Assembly: GCF_013141775.1 (NCBI RefSeq)
Contig: NZ_WHOB01000020.1
Coordinates: forward strand, 248,001-312,000
Source of the DNA: Paenibacillus phytohabitans
GTDB taxonomy: Bacteria > Bacillota > Bacilli > Paenibacillales > Paenibacillaceae
Direction: 5' to 3'
DNA: 64,000 bases
Shown here: positions 35,517-44,448 of the stretch, one piece after another
How positions within the stretch are numbered: position 1 is the first letter of the stretch
Layout of the letters: each line of letters opens with the position of its first letter
The notes under the pieces: model-generated
Told to the model about the DNA's origin: nothing
The model's database searches: none
The model's input: the letters and a program-made list of their open reading frames with translations, nothing else
Program-made: the position numbers and the translations under genes

Positions 35517-36416
35517 TTATTTACCCGAGCGCAACCGCGGATCAAGAACGTCCCGGAAACCGTCTCCGAGCAGGTTAAAGCCTAAGATGGAAGTGGCAAT
35601 GGACAACCCTGGAAAAGTAACCAGCCACCATTGCCCGGAAATAATGTATTCCCGGCCTTCTGAAATCATCGCTCCCCATTCGGCAATCGGGGGTCTGACG
35701 CCAAGTCCGAGGAAGCTGAGACTGGATGCGGTCAGGATCGCGAAGCCCATCCCGAGCGTAGCCTGAACCATCAAGGGAGCCAGGGCGTTCGGCAGGATGT
35801 GGCGGTACAGGATGACTGTATTCTTCACGCCGATCGCCCGGCTTGCTTCTATATACTCCTTCTCGCGGAGCGATACGGTCTGCCCGAACATCAGCCGGGC
35901 AAATTCCGGGATGCCGACAATCCCGACGGCGATCATCGCACTGCTGAGACCTGCACCAATCGAAGCGGCAATAGCCATTGACAGGACCAGTGACGGGAAG
36001 GACAATAGTACATCCATCAGCCGCATGATGATGGTGCCGGTACGGCCGCCATAGTAAGCGGCAATTCCTCCGAGCGGCACACCGATGACAAAGGAAATCG
36101 AGACGGCGATCAGGCCGGTCCAGATACTGATCCGCGCACCGTACAGTACCCGGCTGAGGATATCACGCCCGAAGTTGTCGGTTCCGAACCAGTGGCTGCC
36201 CGAAGGTGCCTGGAGTTTGTTCGCCATATCCGTTACATAAGGATCATGCGGTGCAAGCCAGGGTGCAATAATGGCTACCACGGTCCAGATCAGAATAAAG
36301 GTTAACCCCAGGGCAGCCAGACGGTTATGCAGCAGCAGGGACAACAACGTTTTGGGTTTTGCCGCCGCAGCGGGTTTGGCCGGACTGCCCTGTGCTGAAT
36401 GTGCTGCAGTGCTCAC
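35517..36416 (-). CDS. Peptide ABC transporter permease (DppC type)
   Basis: A 299-residue inner-membrane permease with an N-terminal OppC-like helix (LAALGLTFILIWTVVAIIAP), the segment PHDPYVTDMANKLQAPSGSH, and the ATPase-coupling EAA loop near SRAIGVKNTVILYRHILPNA. The GTG start at 36416 has AGGAGG 9 nt upstream. Forms a heterodimeric channel with the DppB-type subunit. Confidence 0.92.
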   Translation of the reverse strand: MSTAAHSAQGSPAKPAAAAKPKTLLSLLLHNRLAALGLTFILIWTVVAIIAPWLAPHDPYVTDMANKLQAPSGSHWFGTDNFGRDILSRVLYGARISIWTGLIAVSISFVIGVPLGGIAAYYGGRTGTIIMRLMDVLLSFPSLVLSMAIAASIGAGLSSAMIAVGIVGIPEFARLMFGQTVSLREKEYIEASRAIGVKNTVILYRHILPNALAPLMVQATLGMGFAILTASSLSFLGLGVRPPIAEWGAMISEGREYIISGQWWLVTFPGLSIATSILGFNLLGDGFRDVLDPRLRSGK

Positions 36417-36446
36417 AAGCAATCTCCTCCTCTCACACAAGCTGTT

Positions 36447-37457
36447 CTATTCATAGCGGATTCTCGGGTCAATGAAGCCATAGATCAGGTCTACCGCCAG
36501 GTTAATTCCGCAGTAGAGCACGGCGCTGACCAGAGTAAAGGCTTGAATCGGCGCATAATCCGCAGCCAGAATGGAGTCAGTGACATAGCCGCCGATTCCC
36601 GGCCAGGAGAAAATAGTCTCCGTAATGACCGCTCCGCCCATCAAAAAGCCGAATTGCAGACCGAGAACGGTCAAGGTTGGTATTAGTGCATTGACGAGCG
36701 CATGCTTGTAGATGACGGCTGATTCCCGCAGCCCTTTGGCCCGGGCGGTGCGGACGAAGTCCTGATCCACGACCTCCAGCATGCTGGAACGGGTCATCCG
36801 GGCGATGATCGCCATCGTGCCGGTACTGAGGCAGATTGCCGGAAGCAGCAGATGCGAGAGGCTGCTTTTGAGTGCAGCGGTATCGCCTGAGAGGATGCTG
36901 TCCAGAACATACAGCCCGGTGATATGCACCGGCGGATTCAAGTCTCCGCTGATCCGTCCCATCGGTGCCGGAGCCCAGCCGAGGATGGAATAAAAGACGT
37001 AAATGAACATCAGGCCCAGCCAGAAGATCGGCACGCATGCACCTATCAGCGAGAACACCCGTGAAATGTGATCCAGAAACGATTCTTTGCGGGTAGCGGC
37101 GACAATCCCGACGGGAATGGCCACCAGGACCGCGATCAGAATGCTGGCCAGGGTCAGCTCAATGGTTGCCGGGAACCGCGAAGCCAAATCACTGGCTACC
37201 GTATGTCCGGTGTGATACGCGTAGCCGATATTGCCTTGCAGCAATTGGCCGATGTAAGTGAAGAACTGGATATACAGCGGCTTGTCGAGCCCCATATCCT
37301 GACGGATCTTGTCCACAATCTCCTCCGGAGCCTGCTCTCCGGCCAGCATGATCGCCGGGTCACCCGGCAGCACTCTTGAGAGAATGAAGGTGATGACGAT
37401 AATACCTAGCAAGGCTGGAATCATCTGCACAAGTCTTTTTAATGTGTAAGCAAACAA
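36447..37457 (-). CDS. Peptide ABC transporter permease (DppB type)
   Basis: A 336-residue permease: N terminus LFAYTLKRLVQMIPALLGI, the conserved RVLPGDPA segment, and the EAA loop TARAKGLRESAVIYKHALVN. The start is TTG at 37457 with AAGGGGG 8 nt upstream. First gene of the transporter unit; a terminator of the upstream PucR gene separates the two, so this unit probably has its own promoter in 37460-37610. Confidence 0.92.
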   Translation of the reverse strand: MFAYTLKRLVQMIPALLGIIVITFILSRVLPGDPAIMLAGEQAPEEIVDKIRQDMGLDKPLYIQFFTYIGQLLQGNIGYAYHTGHTVASDLASRFPATIELTLASILIAVLVAIPVGIVAATRKESFLDHISRVFSLIGACVPIFWLGLMFIYVFYSILGWAPAPMGRISGDLNPPVHITGLYVLDSILSGDTAALKSSLSHLLLPAICLSTGTMAIIARMTRSSMLEVVDQDFVRTARAKGLRESAVIYKHALVNALIPTLTVLGLQFGFLMGGAVITETIFSWPGIGGYVTDSILAADYAPIQAFTLVSAVLYCGINLAVDLIYGFIDPRIRYE

Positions 37458-37616
37458 TGAATCAACCCCCTTACGGCTTCTGTGCCATCCATGCTGTGAC
37501 ATTCTTGTTGACGGAAACGCGCTGCCCATGTCAGGTACTATGCGGTTTCTTTGTCCTCTTTAGTAGTTGTGCTAATTCTACATAGAATTTGACCACCACT
37601 CTACGTCCCGTTCAGC

Positions 37617-37650
37617 TAAAAAAAAGCACAACCGTTTGTCGATTGTGCAC
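37617..37650 (-). terminator. Terminator after the PucR gene
   Basis: GTGCACAATCGAC / GTTGTGC type hairpin followed by eight T on the minus strand, 60 bp past the stop codon. Confidence 0.85.
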
Positions 37651-37711
37651 TATCAACACCTCTATATGTAACCTTTCCTAACATACAATTCCATAAAAGT
37701 TCCAGTCCCGC

Positions 37712-39241
37712 CTATTTTTCCTGCAGGTAGTAGTAAATCAGGCACAAATGGCAGACGAATTGCTCGCGCGGATCGTTCAGATCGAAGCCGGTAATATCGC
37801 GGATCCGCTCCAGCCGGTATTTGACCGAGTTGCGGTGGATGTACAGGCTGTTCGCCGTCTCAATCAGGCTGCCCCGGCACTCCAGGTAATGATAGAACGT
37901 CAGCATCATATTACTGTCATGCTCCTGGTCGTATTGCAGCAGCTTGCCCAGCTTACGCTCGAACAGCCGCTCGAAGCCCGGACCGCCAAGGCCCTCCAGC
38001 AAGTGGTATACTTCCATCTCTTCATAGCGGGTGACACCGCCTGTACCTTGTCCGAGCCTTCTGGAGATAGACAAGGCTTTGCGCGCTTCATTGTAGCTGG
38101 TGTGGATGTCCCACAGGTATTCCGAGGTGCCAATTCCGCTTCTGTAGCTGCTGAGGCCTTCGCTTTTGTCCTTCAGCCAGCCCTCCAGCGTCTTCTCCCA
38201 GGGCTCCTGTGCATCTCCGCCCGGCGTGAATTTACGGCCCTCCTGCGTGGGCAGGAACAGCACTGCCCGGCTGGAGCGGTATTCTACGTGGGGTGTAACT
38301 CCGCGTCTCTTCGCTTCCCGCTCCAGCAGCCGGTTCACCGTTTCCTCACTCGGCGCTGTCTCCCCTTCGATTACAGCAACCTCCCACTTATGCTCGGGAT
38401 TCATCCCGAGCTGGCGTGCCCGCCGCTCCACCTCATGCCGCGAAGGCAGCGGCGGAGTCAGCAGCTCATCGATGAAGTTGCCGCGCAGCCGGAACTCGGT
38501 ATCTTCGGCAACCTTGCGGCGCATCAGCTCCAGGGCAAAGACAAGCCGGGCCTGCTCGATGCCCACTTCCTCCATATCGTCCAGCTGCTCCTTGTCCACC
38601 AGCAGTCTGGCGACGGTCCGCCGGTCCACATGAATATTCCAGTTCAGCGGCGCCTCTCTCTGTGACCAATCGAAATCAGCCGGCGAAGACACGATAGTCT
38701 TCCGCTCGGTGTCGACAAGGGCAACCGGCGCCTTCAGAAAATCAGCAACATTATCGGTGACCGCCTGAATGCCGCTGTTCTCCAGCACCATCGTTGTCAA
38801 CGTGCGGTAGACCTCCTCCGCACGGCGCAGCAGCATCGCCTGCCGTCCGAGCAGCAGCTCCATCACCGGCTGGGTGATATCCGTATACGGAATCTCCGGC
38901 GGGATCTCCACAATCGGCAGACCGCAGGCATTGCTGGCCTCGATCGCCCCTGGGGGGATTTCCTTCAGGAAACGGGCCGGCTTAATTGCCAGCGCCGCTG
39001 CACCCAGATTGTCTAGCGTATAGATCAGCTCCGTCAGCAGCGAAGGATCATGGCGAATGGAGTACGCCGTAGTCAGCAGCATGACGCCTTCGCTGATCCA
39101 GCCCTTCAGATCCGGAACCTCCATAATATCTACGAACCGGACCACCCGGTCCAGCCCCTGCTGGCCGCTAATAACCTTCGCTTTCCCAAGAACAGAGAGC
39201 TCCATCAGCTCCCGTAGCGTAATTCCTCGTGTATTCAACAT
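37712..39241 (-). CDS. PucR family transcriptional regulator
   Basis: A 509-residue activator with an N-terminal PucR sensory domain (LRELMELSVLGKAKVISGQQ to about residue 125), a middle CdaR-like region, and a C-terminal PucR HTH (SLIETANSLYIHRNSVKYRL). PucR of Bacillus subtilis controls purine catabolism; relatives govern use of other nitrogen sources. The ATG at 39241 has AGGGAGG upstream; a longer frame has no such site. Lying directly upstream of the peptide transporter unit and downstream of the DUF1177-racemase unit, it is the likely regulator of both. Confidence 0.92.
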   Translation of the reverse strand: MLNTRGITLRELMELSVLGKAKVISGQQGLDRVVRFVDIMEVPDLKGWISEGVMLLTTAYSIRHDPSLLTELIYTLDNLGAAALAIKPARFLKEIPPGAIEASNACGLPIVEIPPEIPYTDITQPVMELLLGRQAMLLRRAEEVYRTLTTMVLENSGIQAVTDNVADFLKAPVALVDTERKTIVSSPADFDWSQREAPLNWNIHVDRRTVARLLVDKEQLDDMEEVGIEQARLVFALELMRRKVAEDTEFRLRGNFIDELLTPPLPSRHEVERRARQLGMNPEHKWEVAVIEGETAPSEETVNRLLEREAKRRGVTPHVEYRSSRAVLFLPTQEGRKFTPGGDAQEPWEKTLEGWLKDKSEGLSSYRSGIGTSEYLWDIHTSYNEARKALSISRRLGQGTGGVTRYEEMEVYHLLEGLGGPGFERLFERKLGKLLQYDQEHDSNMMLTFYHYLECRGSLIETANSLYIHRNSVKYRLERIRDITGFDLNDPREQFVCHLCLIYYYLQEK

Positions 39242-39333
39242 TCTGCCTCCCTCTACTGTCTTCAGTATTTCATGATTTTTCCTGAAATATGCCACCCTGT
39301 ATGAACCCGTATGCACCCTCAGCCACTCGTATG

Positions 39334-39560
39334 CCACCAGCTTACATTCGCATTCCACCAGCTTACATTCGCATTCCCGCTAGTTTATCAGACATTCCCG
39401 CCCAGCCACAGGAAAAATATATAAAATTGCAGATATTTTTTCGGATTTATACGAAGGTGTGGGAGGGAAAGCACCGGTTTACAAGGTGATCCGGTGACTG
39501 TGAAATAGGACGCAAGTAGTATGCAAATAGGACGCAAATAGGAGACAAGTAGGACGCAAC
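39334..39560. repeat. Short tandem repeats: 21-bp x2 and 11-bp x5
   Basis: CCACCAGCTTACATTCGCAT occurs at 39334 and 39355 (21-bp period). Further on, five 11-bp units of the type TAGGACGCAAA run without a break from 39506 to 39560. No gene is seen between 39242 and 40989. Confidence 0.8.
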
Positions 39561-39649
39561 ATGTCCTATTGAACAAAGTAACTTATCTGACGGCTACGCC
39601 CGCCTCTATGAGGGGTACACGTGAAGCTGGTGAGAAATGGCCGCTAACC

Positions 39650-40360
39650 CAGGTGGGATCGGTGGTAATAGTGCCACTCATTTCGTGCTGGGGCCACTTT
39701 TGGTGAAATCAGTGGGATGTGTGCTTATATTTGGTGCTGCGGGCGATATCAGAGGGATTCGTACCTTTGATTTGGTGCTAACGGGTTCCTTCGGACGAAA
39801 CCAAGAGCACTTTTGCCCCTCATTTCCACTTCTAGCCTCCTTCGGCTGAAATCAAGGGCACTTTTACCCCTCATTTCCACTTCTAGCCTCCTTCGGCTGA
39901 AATCAAGGGCACTTTTGCCCCTCATTTCCACATCTAGCCTCCTCAGGCTGAAATCAAGGGCACTTTCACCCCTCGTTTCCACTTCTAGCCTCCTTCGGCT
40001 GAAATCAAGGGCACTTTTACCCCTCGTTACCACTTCTTTCCATCGGGGCGGAACAGAGGGATTTATACCTTTAATTTGGTGCTGTGAGCCACTTTCGATG
40101 GATTTAGAGGGATTTATACCTTTAATTTGGTGCTGTGACCCACTTTCGATGGATTTAGAGGGATTTATACCTTTAATTTGGTGCAGTGAGCCACTTTCGA
40201 TGGAATTAGAGGGATTTATACCTTTAATTTGGTGCTGAGAGCCACTTTCGGCGGAAACAGAGGGATTTATACCTTTAATTTGGTGATGTGAGCCACTTTC
40301 AGCGGATTTAGAGGGATTTATACCTTTAATTTGGACTCTGGTGCTGTGAGCCACTTAAAA
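39650..40360. repeat. 51-bp-period minisatellite, two sub-families
   Basis: Unit starts marked by TTCGG or TTCGATGG lie at 39790, 39841, 39892, 39943, 39994, about 40042, 40094, 40145, 40196, 40247 and 40298, almost all exactly 51 bp apart. The first half repeats AAATCAAGGGCACTTTTACC...CCACTTCTAGCC; the second repeats AGAGGGATTTATACCTTTAA...CCACTTTCGATGG. More degenerate units extend back to about 39650. Because 51 is a multiple of three, an open frame of about 200 codons crosses the array, but no start site or codon-constrained pattern supports a protein. Confidence 0.9.
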
Positions 40361-40436
40361 TGTTTGCTACTATACTTTCTGTCTGGTGCCCGAATGTTCA
40401 TTTCAGTATGTACTTAAAAATCTGCGCACTCTCCTG

Positions 40437-40824
40437 CTTCTCATCTCTTCACCCTTCCACTCACCTCCACCTCCATACTCTTCATTTCCTACTATCCATA
40501 CTCAATTTTCAATTTCCAATTCTCAATTTTCACTTCTCATTCCCTCCTTTCACATTTCCTACTTCCTCACTCCCTCACTTCCGTACTGCCTTACTTCCTC
40601 ACTCCTTACTCCCTCACTCCCTCATTCCCTCATTCCCTCACTCCCTCACTCCCTCACTCCCTCACTCCCTCACTCCCTTACTCCCTTACTCCCTTACTCC
40701 CTCACTCCCTCACTCCCTCATTCCCTCACTCCCTTACTCCCTCACTCCCCACTCCACACTCCACACTCCAAACTCCCCACCCCAATCTCCTCAATCTCTC
40801 ACTTCTCTCCCCAACTTCCCACTC
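40437..40824. repeat. 388-bp polypyrimidine tract with 8-bp microsatellite
   Basis: The plus strand contains only two G in 388 nt (40583 and 40588). The core 40595-40750 is built of CTCCCTCA octamers with variants CTCCCTTA and TTCCCTCA. It is low in complexity and unlike coding DNA of the window. Tracts like this can form triplex DNA. Confidence 0.9.
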
Positions 40825-40891
40825 GACACATGTCCGCTCCCGCAGCAGCTCACAAACAACCAACTATAGCAGCCAGCCAAATCAGTTACAC

Positions 40892-40930
40892 AAAAAAACG
40901 TTCCCCGGACCTACATCCAGAAGAACGCTT
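40892..40930 (-). terminator. Terminator of the DUF1177-racemase operon
   Basis: GCGTTC...GGA and TCC...GAACG hairpin followed by TTTTTTT on the minus strand, 60 bp past the racemase stop. Confidence 0.8.
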
Positions 40931-40989
40931 AACTATATTTCCTGAATTACTATACTTCGTACTTCCAATAGCAGATTTGTACAGCGCAA

Positions 40990-41643
40990 TCAGCGCCGCA
41001 CACCCCCAGGCAAGGAAGCCGCCGCAGCAACCGCAGCGCCAAGCGCAAGGATCGGATCAAACGCACGGATACCGAGCTGTTCTTCCAGTTCCGCCGCCAG
41101 ACCGATGGTGGCAAACCCGGTGCAGGCCAGTACTATGGCCTCCGCACCGCGCTCCACCAGCCGGGCTGCTCCGGCAAGTGCGCCTGCCCGTCCGGCAGGG
41201 GTACCCAAATCAAGTGTGGTCGTTACCCCATCTGGCCGATCCATGCCGAGGTAAGCATCGCCGAGAATGCTGCGGATCAGCGGCGGCACTTCGGTCAGAA
41301 TCGTCAGCACGCCGATCTTATCACTGTATGCCAGCGACATATGGGCTGCACACGAGCCTGCGCCCAGCACCGGTACGTTCACTGCCATCCTAGCTTCCAG
41401 CAGCGCCGGATCTGCGGCACAGCTGATGCCGATGGCCGTACAGCCCTGCTGCTCCAGTTCCCGGGCCAGGCTGATAATCTTCGGCACTGACTCCGCTTCG
41501 GTCTCGGCATTGTATACGCCCTGAGGCTGATCCGGAATGCAGCGGCTGATTACCGGCAGGCCATACCGGTGTTCAATCAATTCTCCGTGCAAATGAATTG
41601 CAGACTCCTCTTGCAGTGTAATTACACGTATAATTCCAAGCAT
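40990..41643 (-). CDS. Aspartate/glutamate/hydantoin racemase family protein
   Basis: A 217-residue cofactor-independent racemase of the Asp/Glu/hydantoin superfamily. Both catalytic cysteines are present, in GISCAADP and VLACTGFA. Such enzymes invert amino acids, hydantoins or, in the maleate isomerase branch, isomerise maleate. The ATG at 41643 follows AGGGGGAG. It is the last gene of the DUF1177-AroM-NicX-like-racemase operon. Its specific substrate is unknown. Confidence 0.88.
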   Translation of the reverse strand: MLGIIRVITLQEESAIHLHGELIEHRYGLPVISRCIPDQPQGVYNAETEAESVPKIISLARELEQQGCTAIGISCAADPALLEARMAVNVPVLGAGSCAAHMSLAYSDKIGVLTILTEVPPLIRSILGDAYLGMDRPDGVTTTLDLGTPAGRAGALAGAARLVERGAEAIVLACTGFATIGLAAELEEQLGIRAFDPILALGAAVAAAASLPGGVRR

Positions 41644-41754
41644 CCTTATCTCCCCCTGGTCAGCCATTGTTGGGCGTTCTGAATATCCTTACCATATTCT
41701 CTTGCTTCATCCCGTACCGCGATAACCCTGACAACAACACAGCATCCGCGCAGC

Positions 41755-42699
41755 CTAGAGCAGTTCTCCTGCACGCATAATCAGCTTATCATCAATATAT
41801 ACATCCGGTTTCATAACTACAGCATCAATATGAACGCCAGCCGCTACAACCCCGCCGAACGTATTATTGCTGCCAAAAGCGACATGGATGGTCCCGTAGA
41901 CCTTCTCATCCTCCAGCACCACACCTGTAATTCTGGCCTTGTTGTTTGTACCAATGCCGAACTCGCCCAGGAGCCTGCCGTCACCGGCACCTAGCATATC
42001 CAGAAGCCTGTCACCGCTCTCGCCTTCTGCACTAATTAATCGGCCCTGCTCCACTGTCAGCACCATCGGGCAGTTCAGCGCGCCAATACCTGCAATCGAA
42101 CCGTCCACCTTAATCTGGCCGGTGGCTGTACCTTCCATCGGCGCAATATAAGCCTCGCCCGAAGGAAGGTTACCCGATTCGCCCGGATTCAGATATAATC
42201 CGGTGCTCAGCACGCCATCCCGGCCCTCAATCGAAAAGCTCAGACTCAGACCATCCTTCTCCACACGAACCTGGCTTCCCTCAGACAGCAGCGCAGCTAC
42301 CTGCTCCGTTAATGTCTTCACCTGCGCATAGTCCGCAGTGATCGCGCCATGGCTGAACATGTCATCTGTCATGCCCGGCATGGTCGCCACCCGCGTTCCC
42401 GCTGCGGCTGCCTGCTTGCGCGCCGCCGTATGTGTCATCGAATGTGTCGTAATGCATACTGCCACATCCGCTTTGGCCATAGCTTCGGCAATCGGAGCCG
42501 GCGGCTCCTCGCCGGATTTGCTCCGCGCCTGCATAATCAATAGCATCGATTCCGCCCCGAGCCGCTTCCCTGCTTCATAGACGGATTCGGCAAGCTCCCG
42601 CTTGTCGTCATCGGCCACTACAGCCAGCAATTCACCGCTGCCAAGCCCCAGACAGTCCTTAAGGACATTCATGCTGATCAATATTCGTTGCTCACTCAT
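41755..42699 (-). CDS. NicX/M29-like metalloenzyme
   Basis: A 314-residue protein resembling M29-type leucyl aminopeptidases and the ring-cleaving dioxygenase NicX. Family-like features are SLSFSIEGRDG, YLNPGESGNLPSGEAYIAPM, GEFGIGTNNKARITG and IHVAFGSNNTFGG; the acidic and His residues there are candidate metal ligands. It could be a peptidase or a dioxygenase/hydrolase of a cyclic N-compound. RBS GGGAGG precedes the ATG. It is 16 bp after aroM-like and 111 bp before the racemase start. Confidence 0.75.
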   Translation of the reverse strand: MSEQRILISMNVLKDCLGLGSGELLAVVADDDKRELAESVYEAGKRLGAESMLLIMQARSKSGEEPPAPIAEAMAKADVAVCITTHSMTHTAARKQAAAAGTRVATMPGMTDDMFSHGAITADYAQVKTLTEQVAALLSEGSQVRVEKDGLSLSFSIEGRDGVLSTGLYLNPGESGNLPSGEAYIAPMEGTATGQIKVDGSIAGIGALNCPMVLTVEQGRLISAEGESGDRLLDMLGAGDGRLLGEFGIGTNNKARITGVVLEDEKVYGTIHVAFGSNNTFGGVVAAGVHIDAVVMKPDVYIDDKLIMRAGELL

Positions 42700-42715
42700 T
42701 ATACTTTCCTCCCGG

Positions 42716-43387
42716 TTACACCATTTCTGCTACCAGCTTGCCCATGAGGGCATTGGACAGCACGGCAGGCACTCCTGCGGAGGCCGCCCACTGTCTATGC
42801 TGCTCCACATATCCCATGCAGTCAAGCACAATCACATCCGCCAGGTCCCTCAGACGCTCAGCAGCCGCTCGGAAATCCGCTTCCGTACCGGTATACGGAG
42901 AAGCAGCTGCAAACGGCAGCCTCGCTCCGGCTCCCGCGAATTTCTCATTCATGCTCTCTTCCTGCTCGGGCAGGGGACCTATAAGCCCCAGCCGGCGTCC
43001 GTCAAGCATCGCCATTACGACCGGAGGGATAATCCGGTCCGGTTCAATCAGATGGGCCTTGGCCGTATGAAGTCCCGGAAAAACACCAGTACAGGCCAGC
43101 AGAATCGTCTCAATTCCAGCAGCTTCCATAGCATCAACCTTCCCCTGCAGAACTGACTTTATCCGTTCACGGGAGATCACCGCAGCTGATCCGTCCGCCA
43201 TACGGGTTGTAAGCACATACTCCCCAGGACCAGGACTATAGAATTCGCGTACCTGGTCAGCAGTGAACCCGTCAAGCACCCCGGACTGAACCAGTCCTGC
43301 CTTACCCTCCAGATACTTCTCAATAATCGGCGCAACATCGTTCCTGGGAGCTTGTCCGATCGTGATTAACCCTATATTTTTACTCAT
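42716..43387 (-). CDS. AroM family protein
   Basis: A 223-residue member of the AroM family, uncharacterised. Visible are GLITIGQAPRND at the N terminus, ILLACTGVFPGL and VIVLDCMGYV. The two Cys-containing motifs are placed like the catalytic cysteines of the Asp/Glu racemase superfamily, to which AroM is structurally related. The ATG at 43387 follows GGGAGGGAG. AroM of Escherichia coli is co-regulated with shikimate kinase, but nothing here links it to aromatic synthesis; the neighbours suggest catabolism. Confidence 0.85.
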   Translation of the reverse strand: MSKNIGLITIGQAPRNDVAPIIEKYLEGKAGLVQSGVLDGFTADQVREFYSPGPGEYVLTTRMADGSAAVISRERIKSVLQGKVDAMEAAGIETILLACTGVFPGLHTAKAHLIEPDRIIPPVVMAMLDGRRLGLIGPLPEQEESMNEKFAGAGARLPFAAASPYTGTEADFRAAAERLRDLADVIVLDCMGYVEQHRQWAASAGVPAVLSNALMGKLVAEMV

Positions 43388-43450
43388 CTTACTCCCTCCC
43401 GCTTCTCCATACGGATTGAAATCATGGCAACTCATGTCTGTATATATTGA

Positions 43451-43479
43451 GCAGGCGCTGAACCTTGCTCAGCGCCTGC
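43451..43479. promoter_or_regulatory. Stem-loop between DUF1177 and AroM genes
   Basis: Perfect 11-bp stem GCAGGCGCTGA / TCAGCGCCTGC with a 7-nt loop. No T run follows, so it is more likely an mRNA-stabilising or processing element than a full terminator. Confidence 0.55.
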
Positions 43480-43497
43480 CATTATTCCGTTCTATTC

Positions 43498-44448
43498 CTA
43501 GTGAGAGGTTACAGCCGGTTTACCCAGTGTCTGCAGCACTTTCATCGAACCGTACAGCTCAGTAATCTGTGCAAATTCAGCTTCGTTGTAGAAGGAGCAT
43601 ATGCCTTGGGTGAATTCTTTGGCTGTCTCAATGGCAAACCGCACCGCCTGGGCGATATCAATCTCGTGGCTTGCCCCTGTCCCGCAGCCGGGCACCATGG
43701 ACTGGGCAGTAATCGCCAACCCTACAACGGGAGCCGAAGTCGCTACTGCGGGCTGCAGGATGGAATTGATATGATATAGTCCGTTACCGTAAGGCGTAAT
43801 GTCCTGCGTAGTTACCGGAAAAGTTACCGGATACTGTCCTGTCGTCATTTCCTTAATGCGCAGCAGATCCTCACTGACCCGCAGAATGTACCCTTCTTTG
43901 ACCGTAGGTGAGATTGCAATGCCTTTGTGATTCACCACACGGTTGCCCTTGGTCGTATCAATAGAAATAATCGCTTCCATCTCCGGCAGCACCTCATGCT
44001 CATTCATCTGCAGGATATCCACCGGGGAATCCATGAAATCAACGGGTTCATGCGGCAGTGTCGGAGCATCCGGGCAAATATGAGTCGTAACCAGGACGTC
44101 ACCCTGCAGCACATCCCCTTTGGTCTGCATGTTTGCCAGCTTCAGTGCCGCAGCGATTGCCGCCACCGCTCCGTCTGCATCAGAGACAATGCCGATCCGG
44201 CTGGGGCGCGCCCCTATGCCGCCAAGCCTGCCGACAATTCCGAAGGTTGGCGCACTGCCGCCTCCAAGCTTGCCTTGACTGCCCGGAATGGTGATTTTGA
44301 CGAATTCCGTACTGCCCTTTTCACCTTCCACTTTCTGAACCTCAACCTTAACCGCAGGATATGCTGCGAATAACTGCCTGACCTGCTCACCATTAACATA
44401 AGCGCTGTCCAGTGCGTTCAAAACTGTTATCGTCTGATGAAGTGCCAT
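43498..44448 (-). CDS. DUF1177 domain-containing protein
   Basis: A 316-residue protein of the uncharacterised DUF1177 family. Conserved-looking segments are FGIVGRLGGIGARPSRIGIV, LVTTHICPDAP, IISIDTTKGNRVVNHKGIAI and MVPGCGTGASHEIDIAQAV. The Asp, His and Cys residues there could bind metal, and the layout recalls M20/M42-like metallohydrolases, but this is unproven. GGGGAGG precedes the ATG. It is the first gene of the operon. A promoter should lie in 44450-44690, shared with the divergent serine hydrolase. Confidence 0.88.
   Translation of the reverse strand: MALHQTITVLNALDSAYVNGEQVRQLFAAYPAVKVEVQKVEGEKGSTEFVKITIPGSQGKLGGGSAPTFGIVGRLGGIGARPSRIGIVSDADGAVAAIAAALKLANMQTKGDVLQGDVLVTTHICPDAPTLPHEPVDFMDSPVDILQMNEHEVLPEMEAIISIDTTKGNRVVNHKGIAISPTVKEGYILRVSEDLLRIKEMTTGQYPVTFPVTTQDITPYGNGLYHINSILQPAVATSAPVVGLAITAQSMVPGCGTGASHEIDIAQAVRFAIETAKEFTQGICSFYNEAEFAQITELYGSMKVLQTLGKPAVTSH

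Noticed and set aside
39749..40354. Open frame of about 200 codons encoding a repeat protein (QIKGINPS...)
   Set aside because: It is produced by the 51-bp repeat, which keeps the frame open on both strands. There is no ribosome binding site and no signal peptide.
39790..40360. Possible CRISPR array
   Set aside because: Units are contiguous with no unique spacers between repeats, and no cas genes are near.
40360..41393. Long plus-strand frames rich in Pro, Ser, Leu and His
   Set aside because: They read the polypyrimidine microsatellite and then the antisense of the racemase gene. Composition is a by-product of the G-free strand.
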